DNA from: Glutamicibacter sp. B1
GTDB taxonomy: Bacteria; Actinomycetota; Actinomycetes; Actinomycetales; Micrococcaceae
Length of the DNA: 64,000 bases
Assembly: GCF_039602135.1 (NCBI RefSeq)
Contig: NZ_CP125942.1
Coordinates: 1,860,001-1,924,000, forward strand
Direction: 5' to 3'
Below, piece by piece: positions 37,586 to 46,541 of the stretch; within the stretch, counting starts at the first letter, position 1; every line of letters begins with the position of its first letter. The notes beneath the pieces are model-generated. The model was not told where the DNA came from and made no database searches. It saw nothing but the letters and a program-made list of their open reading frames with translations. Both the position numbers and the translations under genes were made by a program.

Positions 37586-37936
37586 ATGTCGAAGACTGCT
37601 AAGAGCTTTAAAGAAGTTGAAAAGTCGTTGGCGAAGCTGGCCAAGGCTGCAAAAGAAGAGCTACCAAAGGAAATTCGTGGTGGCTGGAATGATGCCGTCT
37701 CCAGTGTCAATGCTGATGCCATCAGCAAGGCCGGCTCCAACCTGATCGAAAACGTCACCGGTAATTCCAAGGCAGCGAAGCGTGCTCGTACCTCGGTGCA
37801 GAATGCGGTTCAGAACGCGCAGAAGAGTCTCGCTCCTGAAAAGAAGTCCTGCAAGGGTGGCAAGTTCCTGATCGTTTCGCTTATCGTCGCAGCGGTTGCT
37901 GCGGTCGTCCTATCCCAAGCACAGAAGAAGAACTAA
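37586..37936 (+). CDS. Small basic protein with C-terminal membrane anchor
   Basis: A 116-residue protein. The first 85 residues are Lys/Ala-rich and probably helical (SLAKLAKAAKEELPKEI, GGWNDAVSSVNADAI), then GGKFLIVSLIVAAVAAVVL forms one membrane segment near the end. It looks like a tail-anchored protein with an amphipathic cytoplasmic part. GAGAGG precedes the ATG. Family unknown; a strong terminator follows. Confidence 0.75.
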   Translation: MSKTAKSFKEVEKSLAKLAKAAKEELPKEIRGGWNDAVSSVNADAISKAGSNLIENVTGNSKAAKRARTSVQNAVQNAQKSLAPEKKSCKGGKFLIVSLIVAAVAAVVLSQAQKKN

Positions 37937-37957
37937 GTTCTCACCTCTTGGTTACAC

Positions 37958-37997
37958 AGTCAGGGCGTGGCATCTATATAGATGCCACGCCCTGACT
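37958..37997. terminator. 40-bp perfect palindrome, bidirectional terminator
   Basis: Two perfect 20-nt arms beginning AGTCAGGGCGTGGCATC lie between the tail-anchored protein gene and the convergent cell-wall protein gene. T-runs are short (CGTTTCT on the right). Confidence 0.9.
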
Positions 37998-38022
37998 CGT
38001 TTCTAGTAGTTCTTCAACCTAC

Positions 38023-40620
38023 TTAGCTTTTGGTTCGACGGGACTTGACTGCTGCTGCAGCACCAAGCAACGCCAATACCAAGCCGACAGGAATCAGCCA
38101 CATGCTGTTGGCACCGGTGTTAGCCAGCGACTCATCAGGATCAGTCTGGGCGTCTTTTTCCTCATCGGAGTTATTTGAGCCGTTCGAATCTGAGTCCTGG
38201 TTCTCAGCTTCTGGAGTTGGAGCCGGCTGAGACTGCTCTGGCTGCTCGGTCCCCTGAGGATCCTGGTCGTCTTCGGTGTTTTCTGGTTCAGGCTCAGGAT
38301 CGTTCTCCTGCTGCGTTGGAGTAGCAGTTGGTTCGCTTGATTCACTTGGTTCCGGCGTTGGTGACGGTTCGGTGGAGTCAAGCTCAAAGACCTGTGATAC
38401 TTCGCCGAGGTTTGCGAACACGGTCTCGCCAGTGGCTTCGTCCACAGCATCGTTATCTGTCACGACATAAACTTCGTCGCCGGCCACTGCTAGACCTTCA
38501 AGCTTCTCCTGCGTCCATCCGTGCGTGGCTTGAAGTACTGGCAAGACATCCACGGCGAGCTTCTTGCTCAACATGGTGACGCCGGAATCATCGCTTTGTG
38601 CGGTTTCTTCAGGAAGTTCAATTTGGTAGATGGCCTTATGCTTGGCCGCTGGACCCACCTGGTTGTCGCGCTCGATGACTGCGTAGGATCCATCGAGTAG
38701 AGCGGTGATTTCAGAGAGCCCATTCCAAGCTCCTTCGACCGCTTCATCCAGCTCATATCCGTACCAGGTGAATTCGCCAGTTGCTGGCAAGTATTTTCCT
38801 AGGCGAACAAAGGATTCATCCGGAGCTTCACGCTGCAGGGTGAAGATCACCTGCTCGTCATCTCCACTACCCCGCACGGTGACGCCTTCCAAGCCCTGCT
38901 TGCCTAGGGTTCCTACAACGTCTTCAGGCAATGAAACTTCTTCAACGACAGCACCCGAGCTATCGATTCTCACCAACATGTTTTCGGCACCGCTGGCACC
39001 CTCGTGGGCTGCCCAGAATCCACCCTCTCCGCGGGCGGCAATGCCTTCAAGGTCAAGATCTGTGCTTGCGCCAGTCACTGGAATGGAACGCTCAATAGTG
39101 GCTGGAGTTCCAAGAGTGATGTCGTAGATCTGTGGCTCATAAGCGTTGTCGCTCACCGCGTAGAGCTTATTGGAATCCTGCGGGTTAGCGCTCAAACCAC
39201 TGAGTGCACCAAAGGGAACGAGCGAATCAGCGTTTGACTGCAGCTGAGGGAACTGTGATTCCTCGGCTCCGAAAGAATACAGGCTAACTGCTGAACGCAC
39301 GTCGTCTTCATCGGTTTCGGAAGCGACCGCTAACAATCCACGTTCTGGAATTGGCAGGATTCCTTCGGGCCCGTTGGTGGTCGGCAGGGTCTGTAGGTAG
39401 CGTGGCGACTCTGGATTGGAAAGGTCGTACACTGCAACAAAGTTGGCTCGCTCGGAGGCGACAAAACCGTAGTCGACACCGTTGAATTCAGCGATGGCTA
39501 GACCTTCAGGTTCAACGCCCTTCTTGTCGGCACGATGTTCAGGGAACAGTCCCTGGCCCAAGGCGAGGTGTTCAAGGCTATTACCTGAATCCCAGACGAC
39601 TTTTCCAGTCTCAGAATCGAAGATGGAGAACCCGCGGCTTCCACCTTTCCAGTCGCCCTCGTTGGCGGTGGCCAGGTAACGATCCTGAAGCCAAGCTACG
39701 GCATCTGGTTCGCGAGGAACGTCCTTGAGCGAGCCATCGGTATCTAGCTTGCCATCGTCAGTGGTGTCGACACCCTCAAGGTCAACGCTGCCGGTACTGA
39801 AAGCGCTGGTGATGTTGCCCGAAGGCAGGTCGATAAGCACCATGCCGTTATTTTCTTGGAGGGTTACCGCCAGTTGGTTTTTAGAATTGATGCTTACGTA
39901 CTCAGGCTCTGGGTCTTGTGGGGTATCAAGACCAGCCTCTTCCAATAGTGGTAATGCCTTTGGGTCTTCTCGCGTACCGGAGGTTAGTGGAACTTCTCGT
40001 ACGCCCCAGCCTTCAGGGTTCTCACCGTTCAAATCCAAGATTGCTACGGAGCCAGCCGGGGTTTGTGGGAGTCCGCCGTCACCAGCGTCCTCATCGCGTT
40101 CGTTCTCGATGGCGATACCTGCGTAGGCACCATCCTTGGAGATCGCGATGGAATCGGGCTGTCCTGGCAATTCAAAGCTGCGTACCAGTGAGCGGTCTGC
40201 GATCCGCACAACGTCTACACGTCCGGAAGGATCGCTGTAACTTGCCGAGGTATTAACAACGACGAACACGTACTCCCCGTACGCGGCAACGCTTGTTGGT
40301 TCATCCTCCGCACTGCCAAGCTGGTGCAGCGCCAATAGGCCAAGGCCCTTAGGGTTTGATGGATCCGAGATATCAACGAATCCGACGCTCCGAGACAGCG
40401 CATCGGAGTAGATCAGGGTGTTGCCGTCTTCAGAGACGGTGGAAATTTCTGCCGCGGTGGTTGCTTCAACGCCATCAGGGTGATTCTGATACACCGGGTA
40501 CGTAGCGACTCGTTCAAAAAATTCACTATTGTCGGCATTTGCCGATGAGCTTATGCTTACGGCTAGGACCGCAGCCGTGACAATTCCAATACTTCTACCT
40601 GCAGTGCGATGCACCGGCAT
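38023..40620 (-). CDS. Sortase-anchored secreted protein with esterase-like phytase domain
   Basis: An 865-residue surface protein. A signal peptide (residues 1-29, ending SSSANA) precedes a beta-propeller-type region with repeated D-I-S-D-P-x-x-P segments of choice-of-anchor-I type, then an esterase-like phytase domain from about residue 460. A Pro/Glu/Gln-rich linker (residues 755-830) leads to LANTG at about 832, a hydrophobic helix and the basic tail KSRRTKS, which is a sortase signal. It is probably attached to peptidoglycan. AAGGGAG directly abuts ATG 40620; a GTG two codons later has better spacing. Confidence 0.85.
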   Translation of the reverse strand: MPVHRTAGRSIGIVTAAVLAVSISSSANADNSEFFERVATYPVYQNHPDGVEATTAAEISTVSEDGNTLIYSDALSRSVGFVDISDPSNPKGLGLLALHQLGSAEDEPTSVAAYGEYVFVVVNTSASYSDPSGRVDVVRIADRSLVRSFELPGQPDSIAISKDGAYAGIAIENERDEDAGDGGLPQTPAGSVAILDLNGENPEGWGVREVPLTSGTREDPKALPLLEEAGLDTPQDPEPEYVSINSKNQLAVTLQENNGMVLIDLPSGNITSAFSTGSVDLEGVDTTDDGKLDTDGSLKDVPREPDAVAWLQDRYLATANEGDWKGGSRGFSIFDSETGKVVWDSGNSLEHLALGQGLFPEHRADKKGVEPEGLAIAEFNGVDYGFVASERANFVAVYDLSNPESPRYLQTLPTTNGPEGILPIPERGLLAVASETDEDDVRSAVSLYSFGAEESQFPQLQSNADSLVPFGALSGLSANPQDSNKLYAVSDNAYEPQIYDITLGTPATIERSIPVTGASTDLDLEGIAARGEGGFWAAHEGASGAENMLVRIDSSGAVVEEVSLPEDVVGTLGKQGLEGVTVRGSGDDEQVIFTLQREAPDESFVRLGKYLPATGEFTWYGYELDEAVEGAWNGLSEITALLDGSYAVIERDNQVGPAAKHKAIYQIELPEETAQSDDSGVTMLSKKLAVDVLPVLQATHGWTQEKLEGLAVAGDEVYVVTDNDAVDEATGETVFANLGEVSQVFELDSTEPSPTPEPSESSEPTATPTQQENDPEPEPENTEDDQDPQGTEQPEQSQPAPTPEAENQDSDSNGSNNSDEEKDAQTDPDESLANTGANSMWLIPVGLVLALLGAAAAVKSRRTKS

Positions 40621-40737
40621 CTCCCTTATTAGGTGCTAGTTATTTCCTCCCAAGATTCTCAGTAGAGGGCAAAAAGTTGGTGAACGAAAAGCGACGATCA
40701 TCAGTCCGATAGATGTCAAAAAGTTCCACTCATCACA

Positions 40738-40761
40738 TTTAGTTGCACTACTTCAACTAAA
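40738..40761. promoter_or_regulatory. Inverted repeat upstream of the hydroxyacyl-CoA dehydrogenase gene
   Basis: TTTAGTTG and CAACTAAA are perfect 8-bp arms with an 8-nt spacer, 43 bp upstream of the ATG. The binding protein is not encoded next to it. Confidence 0.55.
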
Positions 40762-40804
40762 GGCGCAGAATCACAATGAAACTTCAACTTTCAAGGAGAT
40801 CGAG

Positions 40805-41650
40805 ATGCAACTGAATAACACCACCGTGCTGGGAACCGGAGTTCTGGGATCACAGATCCTTTTCCAAACCGCCTATCACGGCCTGCCAGTTATTGGCTTC
40901 GACATCAGCGAGGAAGCGCTTGAAGCCGCAAAAACGCGTCTAGACTCGCTCGTCGCTGTCTACGGTGAATTCTTTGGGGAGCCCACTAAGGCTCAGGCCG
41001 CACGCGATTCCATCAAACTCACCACGGACATGGCACTGGCCGTGAATAACGCAGATCTGGTCATCGAAGCAGTGCCGGAAGATCTCAAGATCAAAGAACA
41101 GACCTACCAAAAGCTCGCATCCCTCGCCCCAGAGCACACAATTTTCGCAACAAATTCCTCAACGCTTCTTCCTTCAGACATCTCACCTTTCACTGGTCGC
41201 CCAGAACAATTCTTGGCCTTGCACTACGCCAACCACATCTGGAAGAACAACACCGGCGAAGTGATGGGCACTGCCAACACCAGCAAGGAAGCGTATGAAG
41301 CTGTCGTTGATTTCGCCGAGCGCACGGGACTAGTGGCCATCCGTGTTCTCAAAGAACAGCCGGGATATGTCTTGAACTCACTACTTGTTCCTTTCCTTGA
41401 GTCCGCAAGCCATCTACTAGTTAATGAAGTTGCCGATGCGCCCACCATTGACACCACCTGGAAAATCGGTACCGGAGCACCTTTTGGCCCATTCGAAATT
41501 TATGACATTGTCGGGTTGAACACCGCCTATCACATTGCAAGTCACGGCGGGGAAACCAGTAAGAAGTTCGCTGAACTACTGAAATCCGAGTACATCGATC
41601 AGGGCAAGCTCGGCGTAGCTACCGGTGAAGGGTTCTACAAGTACGATTAG
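40805..41650 (+). CDS. 3-hydroxyacyl-CoA dehydrogenase (FadB/Hbd family)
   Basis: A 281-residue NAD-dependent dehydrogenase. The nucleotide site is VLGTGVLGSQI (residues 8-18) and D34 (GFDISEE) would bind NAD ribose. NADLVIEAVPEDLKIK and FATNSSTLLPSDI are conserved, and the catalytic His is in LALHYANHIW, where the family usually has HFFNP. The C-terminal domain ends GVATGEGFYKYD. The physiological chain length is unknown. AAGGAGAT precedes the ATG. Confidence 0.9.
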   Translation: MQLNNTTVLGTGVLGSQILFQTAYHGLPVIGFDISEEALEAAKTRLDSLVAVYGEFFGEPTKAQAARDSIKLTTDMALAVNNADLVIEAVPEDLKIKEQTYQKLASLAPEHTIFATNSSTLLPSDISPFTGRPEQFLALHYANHIWKNNTGEVMGTANTSKEAYEAVVDFAERTGLVAIRVLKEQPGYVLNSLLVPFLESASHLLVNEVADAPTIDTTWKIGTGAPFGPFEIYDIVGLNTAYHIASHGGETSKKFAELLKSEYIDQGKLGVATGEGFYKYD

Positions 41651-41703
41651 TCGTCGCGCACCGCCGGGCTAATGCAGGCGTGTTGCTCGGATAGGATGGT
41701 TCG

Positions 41704-43386
41704 GTGGCTCATATTGACGTGACTGACATACAGTATTTCCTCTCCGACGGCACCCAATTGCTCGGCGGTGTCACCTTCAAAGTCTCCGCAGGAACAAAGA
41801 CTGCTTTGATCGGCCCCAACGGCACCGGTAAAACCACGCTGTTCAAAATCATCGCTGGCGACCTGAAAGCCGATGAAGGTTCGATCAACCACACAGGTTC
41901 CTTGGGAATCATGCGCCAGTTTGTTGGCCAAGTGCGTGACGAAACTACGGTCAAAGAACTTCTTCTCTCCACCGCGGCACCGGCATTGGCGCAAGCCGCC
42001 GAAAAAGTCGCCAAGTACGAAGAGCTCATGATCACCAGTGACGACGAAAAAGTCCACATGCGCTACGCAGAAGCCATTATCGAGTGGGGTGACGCTGGCG
42101 GATACGAGCTGGAAACCACCTGGGACAAGGTCTGCATGGCAGCGCTCGGCGTGGAATTTGATGCGGCATCACATCGTTTGGCCCGCACGCTATCTGGAGG
42201 CGAACAAAAACGACTCGTCCTGGAAGCATTATTTGAAGGCAACGATGAACTGTTGCTCTTGGACGAACCAGATAACTACCTTGACGTACCAGGTAAGCGC
42301 TGGCTCGAAGAGAAAATGCGCAACTCCCCCAAGACAGTCCTGTTCATCAGCCACGACCGGGAACTGCTGAACAATGCGGCAACGCGCATCGTTACCCTGG
42401 AGCCAGGACACGGTGGAGCGACCGCGTGGATCCACGGTGGATCTTTTGGCAGTTATGTTGATGCTCGAAAAGAACGCAATGAACGATTTGAAGAGTTGCG
42501 CAAGCGTTGGGATGAAGAGCACTCCAAGCTCAAAGAACTGGTCAACATGTATAAGACCAAGGCCGCATTCCGTTCCGACATGGCCAACCGATACCATGCA
42601 GCAACGACCCGCCTCGAAAAGTTCTTAGAAGCGGGCCCGCCACAGGCAATTCCGCTGGAACAAAATGTGCAAATGCGCCTGAAGGGTGGCCGCACAGCAA
42701 AGCGTGCCGTCGTAGCGGAAAACCTCGAACTTACGGGTCTTATGAAACCCTTCTCCACTGAAATTTGGTTCGGGGACCGAGTCGGCGTCCTGGGGTCCAA
42801 CGGTTCTGGAAAGTCGCACTTCCTCCGCTTGTTAGCTAGTGGCGGAAGCGAACCGGAGCGTGAACATCTTCCCGTATCAGACGTGGTGATCGAAAAGGTT
42901 GAGCACCAAGGAACGGTGAAGCTCGGCGCGCGGATACGCCCTGGATATTTCGCACAAACTCATACTCGGCCGGACCTTTTCGGACGGACCCTACTTGAAA
43001 TCCTGCACCGCGGTGATGAGCATCGTTCGGGTTTACCGCGAGAAGCCGCCGCTGGTGCATTGGACGGTTATGGTCTAGCCGGTCAGTCCGAACAGAAGTT
43101 TGAATCGCTCTCTGGTGGGCAACAGGCTCGATTCCAGATTCTGCTTCTGCAGCTCTCCGGTGCGACCCTATTGCTCCTGGATGAACCAACTGACAACCTG
43201 GACCTACATTCCGGTGAGGCCCTTGAACGTGCCATCGATGCATTTGAAGGATCCGTTCTTGCGGTCACGCACGACCGTTGGTTCGCCAAGGGGTTCGACA
43301 GGTTCTTGGTCTTCGGATCCGACGGAACCGTCTATGAATCTGCGGAACCTGTGTGGGACGAAACGCGAGTAGTTCGCAAACGGTGA
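41704..43386 (+). CDS. ABC-F family ATPase (ribosome-associated type)
   Basis: A 560-residue protein with two ATPase domains and no membrane segment. First site: GPNGTGKTT, LSGGEQKRL and LLLLDEPDNYLD; second: GSNGSGKSH, LSGGQQARF and [12 protein letters not shown]. The linker between them (about residues 240-320) is charged and helical, as needed for ABC-F action on the ribosomal E-site. It may rescue stalled ribosomes or confer resistance; which one cannot be told. The start is GTG, directly following TCG. Confidence 0.92.
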   Translation: MAHIDVTDIQYFLSDGTQLLGGVTFKVSAGTKTALIGPNGTGKTTLFKIIAGDLKADEGSINHTGSLGIMRQFVGQVRDETTVKELLLSTAAPALAQAAEKVAKYEELMITSDDEKVHMRYAEAIIEWGDAGGYELETTWDKVCMAALGVEFDAASHRLARTLSGGEQKRLVLEALFEGNDELLLLDEPDNYLDVPGKRWLEEKMRNSPKTVLFISHDRELLNNAATRIVTLEPGHGGATAWIHGGSFGSYVDARKERNERFEELRKRWDEEHSKLKELVNMYKTKAAFRSDMANRYHAATTRLEKFLEAGPPQAIPLEQNVQMRLKGGRTAKRAVVAENLELTGLMKPFSTEIWFGDRVGVLGSNGSGKSHFLRLLASGGSEPEREHLPVSDVVIEKVEHQGTVKLGARIRPGYFAQTHTRPDLFGRTLLEILHRGDEHRSGLPREAAAGALDGYGLAGQSEQKFESLSGGQQARFQILLLQLSGATLLLLDEPTDNLDLHSGEALERAIDAFEGSVLAVTHDRWFAKGFDRFLVFGSDGTVYESAEPVWDETRVVRKR

Positions 43387-43485
43387 GCAGCACCCGGCTT
43401 CGCTAATGAGCCCTGACGTTATTGATGACTTCCGTCTTTGGAATCAGTAGCGTCATGGCTTTTCCACGTCCCGAAATTGCTCCAG

Positions 43486-43830
43486 TTAGTGTTCGGGGTG
43501 CAACGTCGAGTGCGGGGCTTGCAGCTGGTGGAGCAGTTGATGAATCCCCGGGTGCACCAGCTGCCACCGACGAAATTTCCCGTCCCGCTTCACTTCTACA
43601 ACGTTGGCACGATGAAGTGTCGCCAGGGATTGGGTGACAGTATTAGGGGCCAAGCCGGTTGCTTCGGCCAGTTGTGTCACCGAAGATCCTGGCGCAGCGT
43701 GCATCGCAATGAGCAGCCTAATACGAGTTTCATCTGCACATAAGGAGAAGACCTCAATCCAGTCAGGGATGGTGGCCTGCACCTTGGCCAGTGCGTCAAA
43801 AGCAATCTGTTCACGTTCCAACTCAGACAC
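43486..43830 (-). CDS. ArsR/SmtB-family regulator with His-rich tail, candidate nickel sensor
   Basis: A 114-residue winged-helix protein (DETRIRLLIAM, then VTQLAEATGLAPNTVTQSL). The last helix and tail contain H93, H97, H101, H107, H111 and H114, like the C-terminal metal ligands of the Ni/Co sensor NmtR. GTG 43830 gives a normal length; a longer in-frame start (43947) would cover the divergent promoter. It faces the ABC importer, and two palindromes lie between them. A role in metal-dependent control of that importer is inferred. Confidence 0.8.
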   Translation of the reverse strand: MSELEREQIAFDALAKVQATIPDWIEVFSLCADETRIRLLIAMHAAPGSSVTQLAEATGLAPNTVTQSLATLHRANVVEVKRDGKFRRWQLVHPGIHQLLHQLQAPHSTLHPEH

Positions 43831-43872
43831 GGCTCGCCACTGTTTCTTCGATGTCGATCGCAACAGGTAATA

Positions 43873-43903
43873 CAGACATCTGTCTGGGTGAACACATGTA
43901 TTC
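43873..43903. promoter_or_regulatory. Two palindromes between the ArsR-type regulator and the ABC importer
   Basis: CAGACA-TC-TGTCTG (43873-43886) is perfect, and GAACACATGTATTC (43890-43903) matches its own complement in 12 of 14 positions. The second covers TATTCT, a good -10 for the importer operon, so bound repressor would block it. Confidence 0.65.
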
Positions 43904-43947
43904 TGAAAGCAATTAACACCCACTTCTTTTGAAAGGACCCGTGCCAC

Positions 43948-45558
43948 GTGCGCATGCCGTTCTCCCGCGCAGCAGCGATTCTTCTTCCCATCGTAATTGT
44001 CTGCAGTGGATGTCAGGTAGCCAGCACGGATGCAGCAGAAACTTCGGCCGTCAATCTCCTCACTCCAGCACTCCCGTCAACGCTCAATCCATTGGCAGGT
44101 TTTGATAACAACGGCATCGGAAAGATCAACGAATCCCTGTTTACTCTTGAAGGGGAACCGGACACCTTACCGAAGATCGTACCGTTGCTGGCGCAAGACG
44201 AACCAGCAATATCTGAAGACGGTTTGACCTGGAACATCACCTTACAAGAGGACATCAAGTTCAGCGACGGTACGCTACTTGATGCCGCAGACGTGGTTGC
44301 TAGCTACCAGGCCATCATGGACCCTCGCACGGCTTCTCCCCTCGCCGGAACCCTAGAGAACCTCGCAGAAGTCACTGCCCTGGACTCGCGCACTGTTCGC
44401 TTCCTGCTCCATGAACCTCAAGTCTCATTCAAAACCTCGCTGCTCATCGGCATTGCACCGTCGGAAAAGGTCGACGCTACAACACCCGTAAGCGAATCAT
44501 CACTGAACCGCACACCCATCGGTACCGGCCCCTACACGCTGGAAAGTTTCGATAGCTCCTCACTCGTACTCAGTGCCAACGAGGATTACCGAGACGGTGC
44601 TCCCGCGGTGCGTAGAGTCTCCTACACTGAATCCAGCGACGACAATGCACGCACACAAGCTATGGCTGGCTCTGGCTACACGGGGACGGTATTACCTAGC
44701 CGGCTGGCAGCAAGCTTTGCCCAACGCGACGGCTTTGAAGTGATCAGTGCTTCCAGCGCTGACTGGCGCGGCATTTCACTACCTGCAGACCACCCTTTCA
44801 CCAAAGACCCTAAAGTCCGCTTAGCACTCAACTTGGCAGTTGACCGCGAGGAAATGATTTCTGGAGTACTTGCCGGAGCTGGTCGACCTGCCTACACCTT
44901 CGTGCCTCCCGAGTACGGAAAATATTACAATTCCCAGGCTATTTTTGAGCATGATCCACAGCGCGCGCGGCAATTGCTAGATGATGCGGGATGGGTCATC
45001 GGCTCAGACGGTGTACGCACGAAAGACACCCAACGCGCAGTATTCTCCCTGCTGTATAACCCTGGAGACACTCTGCGCAGAGACCTTTCCTTGGCATTGG
45101 CTTCCCAACTTGAAGCCTATGGAATCAAAATCTCTGTCGAACCCGCGACATTTGATCAAGCCGAACCACGTGTGGGCAAGGACGCCATCATGCTCGGTGG
45201 CGGTGACACACCCTACGACGTGGATACGCAGCTATATAAGATGCTGCATTCAAGCTATCCCGAGTCCGGCGCCTACTACGACAATCCCAGCCACTACGCG
45301 AACAAGGTCATGGATCAGGCACTACATGCAGGTCGAACGAGCACAGATCCCGAAACAAGGGCGGATGCCTACCAGAAAGTGCAAGAACTCTACGTCGAGG
45401 ACCCGTCCATGTTGCTCCTCGCTTTTGTAGACCACAGCTACGTCCAGCGAAGTGACGTGCATCAGCAATGGAATACTTCCACCACGCTCCTCGAACCGCA
45501 CGATCACGGGACCGCATGGGGGCCGTGGGCCAAAATCGGCCAATGGACCAGCAAGTGA
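43948..45558 (+). CDS. ABC transporter substrate-binding lipoprotein (peptide/nickel class)
   Basis: A 536-residue cluster-C (SBP_bac_5) protein. The signal peptide ends with CSGC, C22 being the lipidated residue. SEDGLTWNITLQEDIKFSDGTLLDAADVVASYQAI is the family hallmark, split here as seen at residues 90-125. Relatives bind oligopeptides, nickel-chelate complexes or metallophores. Nickel is favoured by location between a His-tailed ArsR and urease. GTG at 43948 is the start; AAAGGA lies about 10 bases upstream. Confidence 0.88.
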   Translation: MRMPFSRAAAILLPIVIVCSGCQVASTDAAETSAVNLLTPALPSTLNPLAGFDNNGIGKINESLFTLEGEPDTLPKIVPLLAQDEPAISEDGLTWNITLQEDIKFSDGTLLDAADVVASYQAIMDPRTASPLAGTLENLAEVTALDSRTVRFLLHEPQVSFKTSLLIGIAPSEKVDATTPVSESSLNRTPIGTGPYTLESFDSSSLVLSANEDYRDGAPAVRRVSYTESSDDNARTQAMAGSGYTGTVLPSRLAASFAQRDGFEVISASSADWRGISLPADHPFTKDPKVRLALNLAVDREEMISGVLAGAGRPAYTFVPPEYGKYYNSQAIFEHDPQRARQLLDDAGWVIGSDGVRTKDTQRAVFSLLYNPGDTLRRDLSLALASQLEAYGIKISVEPATFDQAEPRVGKDAIMLGGGDTPYDVDTQLYKMLHSSYPESGAYYDNPSHYANKVMDQALHAGRTSTDPETRADAYQKVQELYVEDPSMLLLAFVDHSYVQRSDVHQQWNTSTTLLEPHDHGTAWGPWAKIGQWTSK

Positions 45559-46541
45559 CAACAGGGATTTCAACACACCGCTGGAAAATGGTGGGATCGT
45601 TATTGATCCGCCGCCTCCTCGTAGCAATACCCGTCACCCTTGGGCTCACGGCAGTAGTTTTTGCCCTTGCCAGCATCGCGCCCTTTAACCCCTTGGCCAG
45701 CTACCTCGGTTCAAGCTATACACACACCAGTACTCAATTGCGCGAACAGCTCAACACAGAACTTGGATTTGATCGGTCCTGGGTTGATGCCTGGACTCAT
45801 TGGATCTGGCACGCATTTCAAGGAGACTTAGGTACTTCCATCATCGCTGCACGCCCTGTGACCCAGGTGCTGGCCGAACGTATCCCCTTTACGGTATTAC
45901 TCACTATCAGCGGGTTGCTCACGGCTATCGTGCTTGCGCTGGTACTCTCATTGGCCGCAGCCAAATATCAACATGGGATTATTGACCGGCTGACCCTGGG
46001 CATCGCTCAATTAGCACAGTCGCTCCCAGTATTTGTGGTGGCATTGATAGCCATCGGACTGATCGCCCTTCCACTGGGCTGGCCAACTGGGGGAATCGCC
46101 GCAGCAGGGATGGCACCGACTACTGGATCGGTGGTGACCCACCTGCTTCTGCCCTCCAGTGTCCTTGCCTTGAGTTTATTGCCGTGGCTGCTTTTGAACT
46201 TGCGTTCATCACTCTTTGAAGCCTTGGAATCCGATTCAGTACTTGCCGCACAGGGACGTGGGGCGTCCAATATTCTGATAAGAGAAGCCCTACCTCAAGC
46301 GTTGCTGCCGTTTATCTCGGTTATTGGATCCCGCATTGGTGAGCTGATCACCGGTGCTCTCATTGTCGAAACGATATTTGCATGGCCCGGAATTGCCTCG
46401 GCAGTCATTGCTTCAGCTATTGCTGGAGACTTTGCGTTGCTCGCTGCAGTCACCGCAAGCTCTGCGCTCGCCGTGTTCGTGGGTAATGCTCTGGCGGATG
46501 CTGCCTACCTGATCGCTGATCCGAGGGTAAGCCATGCGTAG
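45543..46541 (+). CDS. ABC transporter permease, DppB/NikB type
   Basis: A 332-residue permease with six membrane segments. LLIRRLLVAIPVTLGLTAVVF is the usual first helix and ALAAQGRGASNILIREALP is the EAA loop that contacts the ATPase. ATG 45543 was chosen, overlapping the binding-protein gene by 16 bp; GTG 45555 and ATG 45585 are also possible. It forms a heterodimer with the next gene's membrane half. Confidence 0.9.
   Translation: MDQQVTTGISTHRWKMVGSLLIRRLLVAIPVTLGLTAVVFALASIAPFNPLASYLGSSYTHTSTQLREQLNTELGFDRSWVDAWTHWIWHAFQGDLGTSIIAARPVTQVLAERIPFTVLLTISGLLTAIVLALVLSLAAAKYQHGIIDRLTLGIAQLAQSLPVFVVALIAIGLIALPLGWPTGGIAAAGMAPTTGSVVTHLLLPSSVLALSLLPWLLLNLRSSLFEALESDSVLAAQGRGASNILIREALPQALLPFISVIGSRIGELITGALIVETIFAWPGIASAVIASAIAGDFALLAAVTASSALAVFVGNALADAAYLIADPRVSHA

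Noticed and set aside
43830-43947. Longer N-terminus for the ArsR regulator with a Cys-rich segment
   Set aside because: It would translate the divergent promoter and both palindromes, has no ribosome-binding site and makes the protein longer than its family.
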